The translations under genes and the position numbers were made by a program. The notes beneath the pieces are model-generated. The model saw only the letters and a program-made list of their open reading frames with translations, did no database searches and had not been told where the DNA came from. A DNA stretch of 64,000 nt from Phialophora verrucosa (taxonomy: Eukaryota; Ascomycota; Eurotiomycetes; Chaetothyriales; Herpotrichiellaceae): the NCBI GenBank assembly GCA_002099365.1, contig MSED01000005.1, positions 1,798,001-1,862,000 on the forward strand, read 5' to 3'. Of this stretch, positions 31,444-41,600 are shown one piece after another. The number at the start of each line of letters is the position of its first letter. Positions within the stretch are counted from its first letter, which is position 1.

Positions 31444-32087
31444 ATCAGGACCTCCGCTGTACGATAGGCACTAATGATTAACGCAGCTAAATGCTTTTAT
31501 ATCTAATGGTCCTATTAATAACGACTCAACGCTTAAGAAAGAAGGAAGAGCTTCTCTCTCACGATTCGGGTGAGAGGAGCTCTTATGCCTTTCCCCTCTT
31601 TTGGTGTTACGTGAGTCTAATATGAGGTGGTAATACCTGATAGCTACCAGCTTATATCTTACCCTTCTTCTATATACAATCTAGTCCTTCACCCAATTCG
31701 GGGGGGAACTATAGCACTTCTATGAAAGTGCTATATCCCGTTTCCTACCACTGTATCCTGCCACCTCCTCCCGCACCATTCCCTAGTACCCTTAGGTCTC
31801 ACACCCGAATCGGGTGAGAGATCTAATCGGCCTTGTAATAGTGTCGGGTTCGTGATAATTTCAAAATGTTAACAAGTGTGTTTGGGAACACTAGCAGTAA
31901 TTGCATTGAACACCACACGGACATATAATTATGTAACGGATTTCTTGTCAACTGCTATATACGGAGTTAGGCCATCCCGGCCGTGCCTTTTCGCATGCCA
32001 TAGCTTCCTTGAAGACACTGGCGGTCCACATTCTCTGTGCATCATCACCTACTGTTCAGTGCGGGCAGTTGTTTGGGTATCTCGCGT
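31444..32087. repeat. AT-richer spacer with three hairpin-forming palindromes
   Basis: 31547-31583 has arms AGAGCTTCTCTCTCAC and GTGAGAGGAGCTCT around ATTCGG. 31710-31735 has perfect 10-bp arms TATAGCACTT and AAGTGCTATA around a 6-base loop. 31798-31819 pairs CTCACACCCGA with TCGGGTGAG. The first and third share TCGGGTGAGAG, and CCCAATTCGGGG at 31692-31703 is a further related motif. No protein-coding frame is recognisable. The segment could be remains of a small inverted-repeat transposon. Confidence 0.55.
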
Positions 32088-35000
32088 CTACCATCCTTCT
32101 CCTCGAGCAGCACCATCATCCCAGTCATTGCCAGTGTTCTTAGGAGGTGCATCGCTAGCTTTGTCTCCCGCTCCGGCATTACGTCCCCATACATCATCCA
32201 CAGCCTTTTCGTTAATTTTAGAGGCCTCAGTACCTGCCTTCTCGTAAGCCATGTCAATGAGACCAGGCTGGAAGTAAGGGCAAGACACGGTTTCTGCTTT
32301 GACCTTCACACGGTACTTAAGGAAACTCGATTGGAAGGTGCGAAGCCAACGGTCTCTGGCGTCGTCAATCTGTGCCTTGGTACCGAGAATATAGAGAGCA
32401 TTTCTGGCACGAGTGAAGTAGACACATAGGCGGTTGAGCAAGCCTTGAAAGCCTGCCGATTTCCCTGTCATGAGTAAGTCGATGATGGTGATGTCAAATT
32501 CGTCACCCTGGCGGCTATCGATGGTGTCAACGACCAAGCGATCATATGCTTCGTTTACAGCCACCATTTTCTCCTTGCCAGCTGCCAGATTTCGATACTG
32601 CGCTTGATATGTAGTCAAGTACGCGATAGAGGCTTCAGGGAACGTATTCATCAAACGTGCAGCCTCATTCAGACCATGCATGACATACGTGTCGTTGTAT
32701 CGAGACTTGGTGGCAGTGAACTGGGTTTCCGCATGGATGATATCCAGGAAAACAACATTGAAGCCACGCGCGTGGTGCTTGGCGTTGTAGGTTCGGAGAT
32801 CGCGCGCGAGAGGACGATTCTCAACGAAGGTACTGGGATCGTTCTTGAGAAGGCCATGGTAGACATTCTCATTAGTAATAGCGGCAATTTCTGGGACCAT
32901 TCGATACTGTGTATCGAATAACACAGTCGGAAAACCATTTGACTGAAGTCGACTCATCTCGGGGATAAGTAGCTGATCTTGGAATTTGCCTCGATTACCA
33001 CCGGCAGAAAGAACGACAACTTTCAACTGCATCTTGTCACCAACATACACCTTCGCTTTGCACTTTGGGTAATATGCATCGACGGCTCTGCTCGCTGGTT
33101 CAGAAACGCGGCATGCCTCATCCACGACGATGAGATCGCAGTCGTTGTAGGCATTGTAGACGATGGGATTTGCAGCCATGTCGGAAGTCACGCAGAGAAC
33201 ATCCGCATTATGGATTGTATGCACCTGCAGCTTCTTCGTATGCTCTCTCAAGGCTTGCATGTCTTCCTGGCTGAGTTCGTGGCCATCCTTCCAATTCGTC
33301 CACATCTCGCGGAAATCGTTGAACATGTCTTCTTTGGCAGGCTTCGGACCAGTTTCGTAATAACCGGACATTTCCAACATCTTGTAGCCAATGGAGTCCC
33401 GCAGAAATTGGACACGTTTGTCATTAATCAAGACGAACTTCTGGGAGACGGCGCTGTCATGATGTTCTTTCACCATGCGCGCTGTGTCAAGTCTGTCGAA
33501 CACGCCAGCATCGTCTCCAGTCAAATCTTGTACTGGCTTAGGGGCTGCATTCTCAGGAACAGGACGACTAAGCTTCGCTTGTTGATTGACGATGTCTCGC
33601 TCTGTGCCAGGGTTGTGCATACGCCCGGCATACTTCTTGTTGGGGGCAATGAGCTCACTGCTTTCGAGATCGGCGATAGCCGATCGAGCCGCAATGCATA
33701 GACCATTCACGCCATTATTGTTGGGCGAGACGAGCAAGACCTTCTTCTTGCGAGAGTGACTGAGGAAGGCTCTCACAAGCTGACTTATGAAGTAGGTCTT
33801 GCCAGAGCCGGGGGGGCCATGGCACAGAAGCACACCGAATGGGGCGACAGGTGCAAACTCCATAACTGCTTTCATCTGAGAGTCATTAAGAATCATGAGC
33901 TTCTCAGGCGCAGCGATCTCATCGCGAATGGAGGCGAAGATATCGACGGGTTCCAAGAGATCCAAGCGATTGCCGAGCATAAGCGTCTGGAGCTGCTTTT
34001 CAGCGCCGGACAAGAACTGATCACCAGCACGAAGCCGATCGTGGAGGACATGGAGCGCGTTCATCTGAGGCGAGTAAGGCTTGTCTGAACGTTGGATCCG
34101 TACCATGGCGTCCATGCCCTGATCAGTAGTAAGAGCCTCGTACAATGTCGAGCCTGACTCAAGATTTCGCCACTCGTGAGCCTTGATGACAGTCGTCTCA
34201 GCATAGGCGCTCTTCACTTTGTCCCATGGCCGAGTACCATAGGCGCAGACGTAGCTATACGGCATGCCGGGAGTGGGTTGGATGACTGTGCAATTCCAAG
34301 CAGTGTTCCAGTCTTCAGCTTCGATATTGAGAATCATCTTGAAGCGATCACCCTCAGTGAGGCGGATCTGATCTTCGGTCGGGAGAGGGAGGAAGAAGAT
34401 GAAGCGGCGATCAGCTCCACCAGGAATCTGAAGAGCCTTGACCTTGTGACTGGCTTCCTCATATGCTGTTCGCGAAGAAGCTGCCGACTCCTCATCTTGA
34501 GTAATGCCGAGAACAAAGACAATGAAGTACTCATTGATACTGTAGAAGGAGTATTTCGGCTGGTACTTGACAAAAGGTCGATCCCGTGAGTTCAAGATCA
34601 TACCCTTCTGAGTCAAGAAGCGCCCGGAACCAGGATGGTTGAAGCGAGTGAAGGGATCCGTGGTGGCATGATCTTTGAGTATGCTCTTGAAATCGTCGAA
34701 CTTTGCCTTGACATGCTCAGACCCAAGCACGTAACAAAACCACGTCTCATGAGCGGCGATGGTGTCTTTGAGATCTTGAAAGAATGGATGTGGATCTCGG
34801 ACCATGATGTTCTGTGCGCAGATCTTTTCCTTGTCGTACTGAAAAGTGACCTTGAAGACCTTATTATCTCCTCTGGGTTGAATGGCGCCATCAAGGTTTT
34901 TGACTTTATCAACTGCGACTTCTTGGATCTCAACTGACTCGATTGCCTTGCTGTCGAGTCGAATCTTACCAATGACCTTGTCAATGGTTTGATCGGTGTG

Positions 35001-35207
35001 ACGGATGTTAAGGGTGATGTTGATGTGAGAATTGTAATCGTCACCAGAGAAGACAATGCTGGAGCTCTTCAGGTCTCTGCTGATCACCACGTTTCCTTTC
35101 ACTTTCACGAGAATGACTGGGAAGCTGGTCTCGACACGCTCATTCATGACAGCGTCATAATATTCGCGAGCTTCGCTAACTTCATTCTTCTTGCTCCAAC
35201 GCGGCAT
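32088..35207 (-). CDS. UPF1-like superfamily 1 helicase with an uncharacterised N-terminal half
   Basis: A single-exon gene of 1039 residues. Residues about 440-960 form an SF1B (Upf1/Sen1/Nam7-type, AAA_11 plus AAA_12) motor: Walker A GPPGSGKT at 464-471, Walker B VVDEA at 694-698, motif III GDKMQL at 723-728, motif IV QYRM at 767-770, motif V/VI region DSRQGDE at 897-903 and FTRAR at 931-935. Such enzymes unwind RNA or RNA-DNA duplexes from 5' to 3'. Residues 1-430 are beta-rich-looking (alternating VILVKVKGNVVISRD and similar) and match no domain I know. There is no CH zinc domain of Upf1. The C-terminus is disordered (NDWDDGAARGEGW). A deleted copy lies just upstream in the window. Function is unknown; RNA silencing, surveillance or element defence are possibilities only. 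Confidence 0.85.
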   Translation of the reverse strand: MPRWSKKNEVSEAREYYDAVMNERVETSFPVILVKVKGNVVISRDLKSSSIVFSGDDYNSHINITLNIRHTDQTIDKVIGKIRLDSKAIESVEIQEVAVDKVKNLDGAIQPRGDNKVFKVTFQYDKEKICAQNIMVRDPHPFFQDLKDTIAAHETWFCYVLGSEHVKAKFDDFKSILKDHATTDPFTRFNHPGSGRFLTQKGMILNSRDRPFVKYQPKYSFYSINEYFIVFVLGITQDEESAASSRTAYEEASHKVKALQIPGGADRRFIFFLPLPTEDQIRLTEGDRFKMILNIEAEDWNTAWNCTVIQPTPGMPYSYVCAYGTRPWDKVKSAYAETTVIKAHEWRNLESGSTLYEALTTDQGMDAMVRIQRSDKPYSPQMNALHVLHDRLRAGDQFLSGAEKQLQTLMLGNRLDLLEPVDIFASIRDEIAAPEKLMILNDSQMKAVMEFAPVAPFGVLLCHGPPGSGKTYFISQLVRAFLSHSRKKKVLLVSPNNNGVNGLCIAARSAIADLESSELIAPNKKYAGRMHNPGTERDIVNQQAKLSRPVPENAAPKPVQDLTGDDAGVFDRLDTARMVKEHHDSAVSQKFVLINDKRVQFLRDSIGYKMLEMSGYYETGPKPAKEDMFNDFREMWTNWKDGHELSQEDMQALREHTKKLQVHTIHNADVLCVTSDMAANPIVYNAYNDCDLIVVDEACRVSEPASRAVDAYYPKCKAKVYVGDKMQLKVVVLSAGGNRGKFQDQLLIPEMSRLQSNGFPTVLFDTQYRMVPEIAAITNENVYHGLLKNDPSTFVENRPLARDLRTYNAKHHARGFNVVFLDIIHAETQFTATKSRYNDTYVMHGLNEAARLMNTFPEASIAYLTTYQAQYRNLAAGKEKMVAVNEAYDRLVVDTIDSRQGDEFDITIIDLLMTGKSAGFQGLLNRLCVYFTRARNALYILGTKAQIDDARDRWLRTFQSSFLKYRVKVKAETVSCPYFQPGLIDMAYEKAGTEASKINEKAVDDVWGRNAGAGDKASDAPPKNTGNDWDDGAARGEGW

Positions 35208-35933
35208 CTTGTAGGCTTGAAGAGCACCACAGTCGACGACGATCTGCGAGAAGTCAGTTCACGAGAAGGAAAAACAATCGTGGTGCGACATGGCTTACCT
35301 GATCAACGTGGGGACAGTGTTGGATGCAGATCGAGTAGGGTCTGACTATATACAAGGTATGAAGTTGTGGTGGTGCGAAAGATGTAAGGTAGAAAAGATT
35401 GAAAAGAGGTTGAAGTGAGGATGAAGAGGTTGGATTTATTTCTTTTTTCTTTTCCGGACTGTTTGGTGAAGTAGAATTGATGAGGCGGTCATAAAACTAT
35501 CCTCTCTGAAGATTCACTTCTATGACGAGTTAGCACCGAAATACGAGATGAATCTCAGCGATGGAAGAAAGGTCGTTCAGGATTCTTGAAGCTTACCGGA
35601 CTGAGTGCGTTTGAGACTATACCTGATGTGCGATTTTGGTCGATCTAGGTGTAGTTGCTTGGATGAACTGTGGTAATCGATGGCACGGCTCAAAGTCCGG
35701 CGAATCACGCCTCTCAGAGCCAGGTAAAGGCTAACAAAGACGGGAACATGTCCAACTGGCTTACCGAGAGGTCGTGCTTGTCGAAGGTTGAATTGAGGGA
35801 TGAGAAGGACAGAGGGTAAGATTCTTGAATATGAAATATCGTAATAGATGGTGCGAAGGCTCTGTGCCTGGTGAAGGATCAGTCAGGCAGATGTGCAATG
35901 TTTGTAACTCTCAAGCCGGTTCTCTAATGTCCC
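35208..35933 (-). promoter_or_regulatory. 5' leader and promoter of the UPF1-like helicase gene
   Basis: Immediately upstream of the ATG, the minus strand shows a good intron: donor CAG/GTAAGC at about 35298, branch-like CTGAC and acceptor CGCAG just before 35244. The exonic sequence on either side is open in frame with the ATG and would add SICIQHCPHVDQ plus IVVDCGALQAYK before MPRW, but no upstream ATG is visible. It may therefore be a leader intron, or the gene may begin with a further exon I could not place. About 35354-35503 is pyrimidine-rich on the minus strand (TTCTTTT tracts) and is the block duplicated at 31287-31443. Nothing was recognised at 35510-35933. Confidence 0.5.
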
Positions 35934-36560
35934 TCACAAGACTTTCCAAGCATCATAGATTTCTCGCGAGGTTGCAACATGTGCACTCATGGGTAGGACA
36001 TGTGTAGCCAGCATACTATGCAAGCCAGGAACTGGATCAAAGCAAGCATCTTCCGCCACCGTCACGATGAAGCCTCGATCCGTCGCCGCACGTGCAGTGC
36101 TCAAAACACAGCCTGAAGTACTCATGCCCCCAAGAATAAGCGACTTGATGCCTGTCGTCTGCAAGGCCTCAGCCAGTCCGCGCGATTCAAGCGCAGAGAT
36201 GGTCCCTGGCAATCTCACGAAAGTTGCCTCCAAATCGGAAGGGCCTCTGGCTTCGAGTATATCGGCTTCGCGACCTAGTCCGGGTACGGCCTCGTATGCC
36301 TTCCACTTTCTGGCAATCCTGGTGTGTCCGGGAGGCTTTGTGCCCGGTGTTATATCAATGAGGCAGTGGAACACGGGTATGTTCTTCTCGAGAGCCCAGT
36401 CCCGTAGGCGAGATGCGATATTGGTAACACTGGCCCAAGCTCCCTCTCCAACCCGCCCTCGAAGCATATACTGGTAGTCCATGAGCAGCAGGGCAGTCTC
36501 ATGTGGTGAGACTGACAGTGGTGAAGCTGGATCGGACGGATCGAAGACTGCGTTGGCCAT
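35934..36560 (-). CDS. isochorismatase-like cysteine hydrolase
   Basis: Member of the isochorismatase/nicotinamidase-like alpha/beta hydrolase fold. The ORF continues upstream to a TTG at 36632, but the first ATG (36560) begins MANAVFDPSDPASP and gives 208 residues, the normal family length. Asp28 in LLLMDYQYM and Cys151 in GGMSTSGCVLSTA are the expected catalytic Asp and Cys. The third catalytic position, usually Lys, seems to be Arg116 in FVRLPGTISALES. The ending FDPVPGLHSMLATHVLP fits the family. Such enzymes cleave amides or vinyl ethers; the substrate of this one is unknown. It is convergent with nothing close and lies downstream, on the same strand, of an empty 2-kb region. Confidence 0.88.
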   Translation of the reverse strand: MANAVFDPSDPASPLSVSPHETALLLMDYQYMLRGRVGEGAWASVTNIASRLRDWALEKNIPVFHCLIDITPGTKPPGHTRIARKWKAYEAVPGLGREADILEARGPSDLEATFVRLPGTISALESRGLAEALQTTGIKSLILGGMSTSGCVLSTARAATDRGFIVTVAEDACFDPVPGLHSMLATHVLPMSAHVATSREIYDAWKVL

Positions 36561-38669
36561 GGCTGCGTAACTCGCTCGTGGTGTTCGAGGAATAGGTAGG
36601 TAGCTCCGTGCTGGAGGTTTGCATTTACCCAATCTGCGGAGATGATATCAGGTGTGATATGAGGGTTGTGTTAGCGAACATGTGTCGCTGGAGAGCCACA
36701 GAGCTCAATGCCTGTCAGGTAGGAAACGGAGATAAGCCACCCATACTCACAAACACCGGATTTACGCACCATTACACGACGTGCGATTGGCGAGGAAGCC
36801 CGATAGCGGCCGGGGGTCTTCTAGAGATGCATTTCGGCTCTGGTGAGCAAGGTAAACTATCGTGCCCTGCCGAACCCCGCGAAGGTCTCTAGCAGCTGAT
36901 GATCGTTTGCCGCTGATGTCTGGACGGAGCCCAACGAAGCCATCTGGTGCTGCCTCCTGCGTTGTCGTTGGTGGAACCTGTGCGATAGTGTCTTGCTGAT
37001 GACCAGACTTGGTAGCCTAGAGGCTTTAAGGTCACACATGGTCTATCGCAGAAATCTGGTTCGGAGCTGCAGGCCAAGAGCACTAAGGTGATCCGAGAGG
37101 CAAAGCCCTCCATGTTGCTTTCGCAAAGTCGGACATTTGAGCTAACAAAGGCCATGGGAAAACCTCTTCCTGCAGTGACGGTAAACCCGCGTCCAACCAT
37201 GTGCCCGGTTGAACTTGTGAGAGATATCCATGCGGACCTATGCCGGAGTTATCTGCTTGAAAGGATGTAAGGGGCTTACTGAGACGAGGACGATGCAGTC
37301 CAAATGACATGAGCTGCCAACACTGAGGCGGCATTCAAGGGACAAGCCAGTCGGATTGAGTGGCAGTCTGAATATTGTCCCCATAGCTATAGAATACGCT
37401 TGCAGATTTTGCAGTTCTCAAGGTGTTTTCAAGTGAGCTGGGCCTCGAGGCAGTTGGCGAGAGTTTTCATCAGGGCGGCAGGGGTCTCGAAGTGTCCATG
37501 AAGCACGGCATAACATAGCAGAACCTATCGTATGCGCAGGGATAGATATTAACTTAAAATGGTGCTTGCTGTGTAAAAGTGAAGAAGAGGCGCTGTACTG
37601 CTGTGCCCGTATCGAGGGCATCAGAAGCCCTATACCATCTTGTGTCGATACCACCCGGTGGAATGCCCGCAGAGCTTAGTCGATGCGTACATTGTTGCGT
37701 GCAGACGCATCCAGGAGCAGTATGGAGACGACGTTGTCGAGATGGCTAAAGCAGCCGGGGGTCCGCATCGCCCAGATTTCCTTCAGCTTCGTGACAAGCG
37801 TCGCAATTGTATCTTCAAGGTGTCGTTCGGATCAGATAGCTCAATCCTAGCAATCAGCAGCGCTGTCCTGCTGGACTCAATGCAAAGAGGGTTGTATCCG
37901 ACGTGACGAGCGCTTTGGCGTGGTTGAATGCTACAGTAGGCTCAACTGCAGGGATCTGGAGATCAGGCTGCCACTTGCTCATCAGGCCGTCGTGAAGTGA
38001 TCCTTCAGGTTCGGACACGACTCCGAACGGACGTTTCGTAACTGGCTCGAGTTTTTTAGTCCTCTGACTCCGCAGCCGGTGACAATTGAGGACCATTTCC
38101 AAGAAGAAATGAGGGAAGCAATAACGAGGCGATGAGTTGCTCGGCCGAGACAGCCGCCAAACCTTCCCTGTACGAGGACACCGGGCGTGACAGGGGCACC
38201 AAAGCATCTCTAAGTGTCTCGTGCCCTGCGCCTCGCCTCGCCTGCGGAGTTTGGGACGCAGCACAGCGGCCATCCATCGATCAGTCACCAGTGACGCGCA
38301 ATTGAGCACACATTAATTGCAGCAACATTATCCCTCGTCCACCACATTGATGCTCTTCTAGGTTAGACGGCTTTACTCCTGGGCTCTCTCTGTTATTCGG
38401 GACCGAGTCTCTCCGTGTCCGTCCTCCCAAGAACGTCACTCGGCGGCAAGGCTACAGCGCGGCTTGCTAAGCACCTTTTGCTGTTATACATCCACGTTGC
38501 CCGCACGCCTTTGTGTAACGCCTCTTCGATCTGAGGGCAATTGAACGAAAGCCCACCGCAGCCCTCTCACGCTGCTAGCCGGAATGAGACAGGACAAGTA
38601 ACATATTACTGGCAGGACATCCTCCCCTCAGCGGCCCTAATTATCGGCGTGGAAAACATCAAGCACGAT
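36561..38669. other. 2.1-kb intergenic region with only weak ORFs
   Basis: Divergent spacer between the isochorismatase-like gene and blm10. One plus-strand frame, 37640-37906, has a somewhat protein-like translation (SLVDAYIVACRRIQEQYGDD, then VVEMAKAAGG). It starts at a TTG, has no recognisable family and no clear partner exon, so I do not call it a gene. The right part (about 38300-38669) is the blm10 promoter and leader. Confidence 0.45.
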
Positions 38670-41600
38670 ATGGAAGAGCTCGTCAGCGTCAACGGTCACA
38701 TGAAGAATGCCTTCGAAGTTTCAAGAGCAACATCTCCGGCGGGAACCATAGCCATGCAAGATGGCCAGGCGAACGACGCTGAGACGCTGGCCAAGCGCAA
38801 CCGACCGCGAACATTTCCCTACTTCTCAACCCTGCCTTACCCTGTCGAAGATGAAGCCACAAGGCAGGAGAACCTGGCGGAGATCCTCAAGCGCCTCTAC
38901 ATTGCCATCCAGGCCAGCGACTTCACTCCAGGCGCTGTGCATTGGACGAGGGAACTCCGCAGCTGGCTCTCACTCAAGTTTGACCCGACCAAGGAGCAGC
39001 GTGTGAAGCTAGTGCAACTTTACTATGAACTGGCGCTGGCCCCTGGCATCGACCCAGTCGTGAGTGAACGCTTTGCCAGCATGTTCATGCTACTCATCAA
39101 GTGCGTCGACGATCCCGCAGCCTTGTCCCGAGCTAACAGCCTTCAGGAAAAAGCACTACCTGCGCCCTCGCGAGGACCTCACTCTCGATTGGCGGCCGCT
39201 GTTTCGAGAAATGAAGGCCTTCGTTCTCCCCAGCGAATCGGGGCTCATGCAGACCACCAATCTCAAGAGGAATATCAAGACACTCGTCAAGCTCTGTTCG
39301 TTCGCTCAGCTGTACTTTGACCCCGAGGATATCCCGTCCATGCTGGAAGAAATACTGCCCCATTTCACCATGTCGGCAACAGAAGGTGCTTTTGTGGTGA
39401 TTGGCCTGCTCAACATGCTTCTACCAACAGCGCCTCCTCCGCCCAACCGTTCCGACTTGAATCCCCAGCATTTCCTGCCAACCTTCTTTCACCTGGGCTC
39501 CTTGGTAAATCGCTCCCGGACCGTCGATGTGGCGCTCATTGATCTCTTTTCTCGCCTCGCCCGCGATTCTCTGCCTAGTAAGCAGGTTGATTTCTCAGAG
39601 TTCGGTATTTTCACCGCCGAGCAGTCGACTTTAATTGCCACCGCAATTCTGAGATTATTAGAGATACCCGTGGGGCAGTCCACTTCGCCATACAGTGCTC
39701 TGGTCGATATCTCAGCCGGCCTGGCCTTTCTATTGGACCGAGATTCTAGGAAGCACCCGGTCTCGCACCACATCGCCAGGTGGTTCGTGATGTCTCTGTC
39801 GCCGGCTTGCTTGGAGAAGGAGACTTCGGTGCTGTCATTGCTTGAGAACCTGATCCAGGCAATAGAGACTTTCTTTCACCCCTCCAATTCTGGCTCTTGG
39901 ACGCGAACATTATCGCAACTTGTCTTCTACCTTGCCGACTTCTTCGTCATGCGGTGGAATCGGGAGCGCAATGGCGAGATGGAAGTCCCGCCAGAGCGGA
40001 GACTCAACGAAGCGCTCCGAAAACGATTCGTCCTCTGCCTACGGGAAGTCATCTTCATGGGTATATATGCGAAGAGTGGAACAGCAATGAGCTATTCTTT
40101 GTCGACACTTCAGGCGCTAGCATTCTTGGAGCCAGACCTGATCCTTCCTGGCGCGTTACAGCGCATTTATCCTTCCATGCAGGGACTGGTTGAGGTGCAC
40201 CGGACCATCTCGTCAATTCGCGCCCTCCAGATACTTGCCAGAACAATGATTCGAACGAAAGGCTACCGCTGTCACATTACCGCTCTTCTGGGCCTTGCCC
40301 TCCCTGGCATTGATGCCAACGATCTCGACAAGACCTTGTGCACCTTGTCTTTCTTCGCCAATGTCTGCTACAACATACCGTTTGAAGATCTTTCCAAAGG
40401 GAGAGATGATGTTCAAGGCAACATACTGGCTATTGAATGGATTACCGGGGAGATGGAACGTATGGAGCAGGAAGGCGCAGCTGTTCAACTCAACTATGCA
40501 GCCTTGAACGAAAAAGATGAAGAACTAATACTTGCCTCGTCCACCGCTGGGTTGGCTGAGTTTGTGACTTCCTTCCTGGGCAGGGTCTTCACCCTGCTCG
40601 AAAACCTGCCCGATGCTGCGCGTATACGAAGTGGATCGCCGGAAGAAAACATTGTCAACACGCTCCCGGCGGCGTTTGCACCACTCTTAGCCTCGCTTTC
40701 CCCAGAGCTGTACGACCTGGCTTTGAACAAGATTGTCGATTTTGTTGCCAACCATGTGATCCACCAGTCAAGAGATGCCATGGCGTTTATTTGCAATTGC
40801 CTCTGCAAGGTGAATCCCGAAAAGGCGCTGGCAAAGTTTGTCCCCGTACTGGTCAGCGCCATCCGCACTGAGATCGATGAGAATGGAGCTGGCTCAACCA
40901 GGAATGCCGCTTCCGACGTCCTACCTAGAGACCGAGGCTTGGTTTGGAACATCAGCATGCTGAGCATGTGCGTGGTTCATGTGGGCTCTGCCGTTCTAAA
41001 ATACAAGCAAGAGCTCTTCGACATCGCGGTGTACATGCAGCAAAAATGCAAAGGCATGCCGACTGTGCATATCTCCAACTATGTGCATCATCTGTTGCTC
41101 AATCTGACCGTCACCTATACTGCCGATTATGCTTTGTACGACCTGGAGAAAGTTAAAAACGGAGTGACAGCGGACTTTTGGGGAGCATCTGAACGACCTG
41201 CGACGATCAATCCGAAATGGCACGTCCCCTGCAAGGAAGAAGTTGACTTCGCAGTCGAATTGTTCCAGACTCAGGCTGAAAGCGCCATACAGCATTTGCA
41301 GCGCCTTATTGACGGCACGTCCAGCATCAAACGAGACGGCAGCGGCAAGGAATGGTCGGATGAGGTTTCCAGAAATCTAGTCCTCCTCCGTCTGCTGCTT
41401 GCGGGCGTATCGGTACTGTTCGACGCTAAGGGAGTTAATGAGGGTTTGACAACAACCGCTGCCGGCGTCGATGCTGACACTTCAATGTCTCAGGCAAATG
41501 GACATCCGCCTGAAGAAAGCAACGGGAGCGGTGACGCCGATGCTAACCTCGACGGCACTGATGAGACGTCCCTGAAACCTGCATTCCGCTACCCAGCTGG

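Noticed and set aside
37640..37906. 88-codon plus-strand frame
   Set aside because: It begins at TTG, has no known family and no neighbouring exon. It is mentioned in the spacer entry but not called a gene.
35934..38669. A secondary-metabolite cluster around the isochorismatase-like and acyltransferase genes
   Set aside because: The two genes are more than 20 kb apart and no polyketide synthase, NRPS, terpene synthase or P450 gene lies near either.
39064..39146. Start of the long blm10 frame at 39064 as a separate gene start
   Set aside because: The first part of that frame is intron sequence. The true upstream exon (38670-39100) joins in frame at 39147 and carries the family N-terminus.
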